From Chloranthus sessilifolius (lineage: Eukaryota > Streptophyta > Magnoliopsida > Chloranthales > Chloranthaceae), in the NCBI GenBank assembly GCA_021018995.1, contig CM037588.1:77907765-77971764 (forward strand): DNA of 64,000 nucleotides, written 5' to 3'. Below the pieces are notes generated by a model. The model searched no databases. It was not told the origin of the DNA and worked only from the letters and a program-made list of their open reading frames with translations. The position numbers and the translations under genes were made by a program. Within the stretch, counting starts at the first letter, position 1, and each line of letters begins with the position of its first letter. Positions 63,923 to 64,000 of this stretch are shown piece after piece.

Positions 63923-64000
63923 TGTGCGAGCATGGATCCTCTCAGACCCATTGCGGTGATGCACTCGCGATGGAATAAAATGTAGAGTCGCCACCCAGAG
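63923..64000 (-). repeat. End of the 5' LTR of the Ogre-like element (cut by the window)
   Basis: The sequence TGTGCGAGCATGGATCCTCT onward matches 42241-42318 at nearly every base, with differences such as GACCCATTGCGG against GACCCGTCGCGG. In element orientation these are the last bases of the 5' LTR. Confidence 0.92.

Larger units (their letters stand above)
42241..64000 (-). mobile_element. Giant Tat/Ogre-lineage Ty3/gypsy element with antisense genes
   Basis: Minus strand, right to left: LTR end and PBS at 63923-63902, gag, protease, G-patch, RT, RNase H, second RNase H, integrase (to 53322), then a 9.5-kb 3' region, polypurine tract (43857-43845) and 3' LTR (43844-42241). The 5' LTR is outside the window; its first 78 bp on the right (63923-64000) match 42241-42318. 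The internal region is 20,078 bp, so the full element is about 23 kb, in the size class of Ogre. The PBS fits an Arg tRNA, as in Tat/Ogre. Two plus-strand genes (47001-49382 and 50141-51655) lie downstream of pol, a position where Tat elements are known to carry antisense ORFs. Confidence 0.9.

Overview
This window is repeat-rich nuclear DNA of a flowering plant. The evidence is Ty1/copia and Ty3/gypsy LTR retrotransposons primed by plant initiator-Met and Arg tRNAs, two hAT DNA transposons with BED and DUF659 domains, canonical GT-AG introns, and one exon of a plant-type isoprenylcysteine methyltransferase. The species cannot be named from this sequence. Almost every large block is a transposon, and many are nested.

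Layout. 1-7290: a decayed copia element (integrase, RT, RNase H, start of 3' LTR) split by a non-autonomous gypsy element (1721-6175, TSD CTATT) whose LTRs are full of TCGATCGA palindromes. 8959-9118 (minus): first coding exon of an ICMT/STE14 gene with TATA box and telo-box, the only convincing host-gene coding sequence. 9521-9694: a three-unit tandem repeat. 9789-13208: hAT element 1 (8-bp TSD GTGGTATC). 13922-20641: a gag-only copia element whose 5' LTR holds a coding-free LARD/TRIM-like element (14255-16622). 21546-27136: a Harbinger-like shell (TSD TAA) containing a 3.3-kb solo LTR (22225-25533, TSD TAAGA) and a second LTR-like fragment. 27526-27899: a fold-back MITE. 28042-34087: hAT element 2, inserted into what was a 13-bp inverted repeat around an AT run. 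35167-38056: a truncated second copy of the 3.3-kb LTR. 38595-42240: gypsy-like LTR/leader sequence in inverted arrangement, a hairpin array, and a gypsy gag cut off at 42240.

42241-64000: one giant Tat/Ogre-lineage gypsy element on the minus strand (internal region 20.1 kb, 3' LTR about 1.6 kb, so about 23 kb in full; its 5' LTR runs off the right edge). In sense (right to left) it reads PBS(Arg), long leader, Pro-rich gag, zinc-knuckle region, protease, G-patch, RT, RNase H, a second RNase H, and integrase. Downstream of pol it carries two genes on the opposite (plus) strand. One is a seven-coding-exon plant-mobile-domain gene with only phase-0 introns. The other is a long intronless gene of a related or DUF7745-like type.

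The most interesting pattern is an array of near-perfect palindromes (arms GGCGTATATA / TATATACGCC). It recurs in four clusters: in the LTR upstream of its TATA box, just upstream of each antisense gene, and in the leader upstream of gag. A different but similarly designed hairpin array lies upstream of the TATA box of the neighbouring gypsy element. This suggests a modular, palindrome-based regulatory cassette copied to each transcription unit of the element. All transposon genes carry stops or frameshifts.
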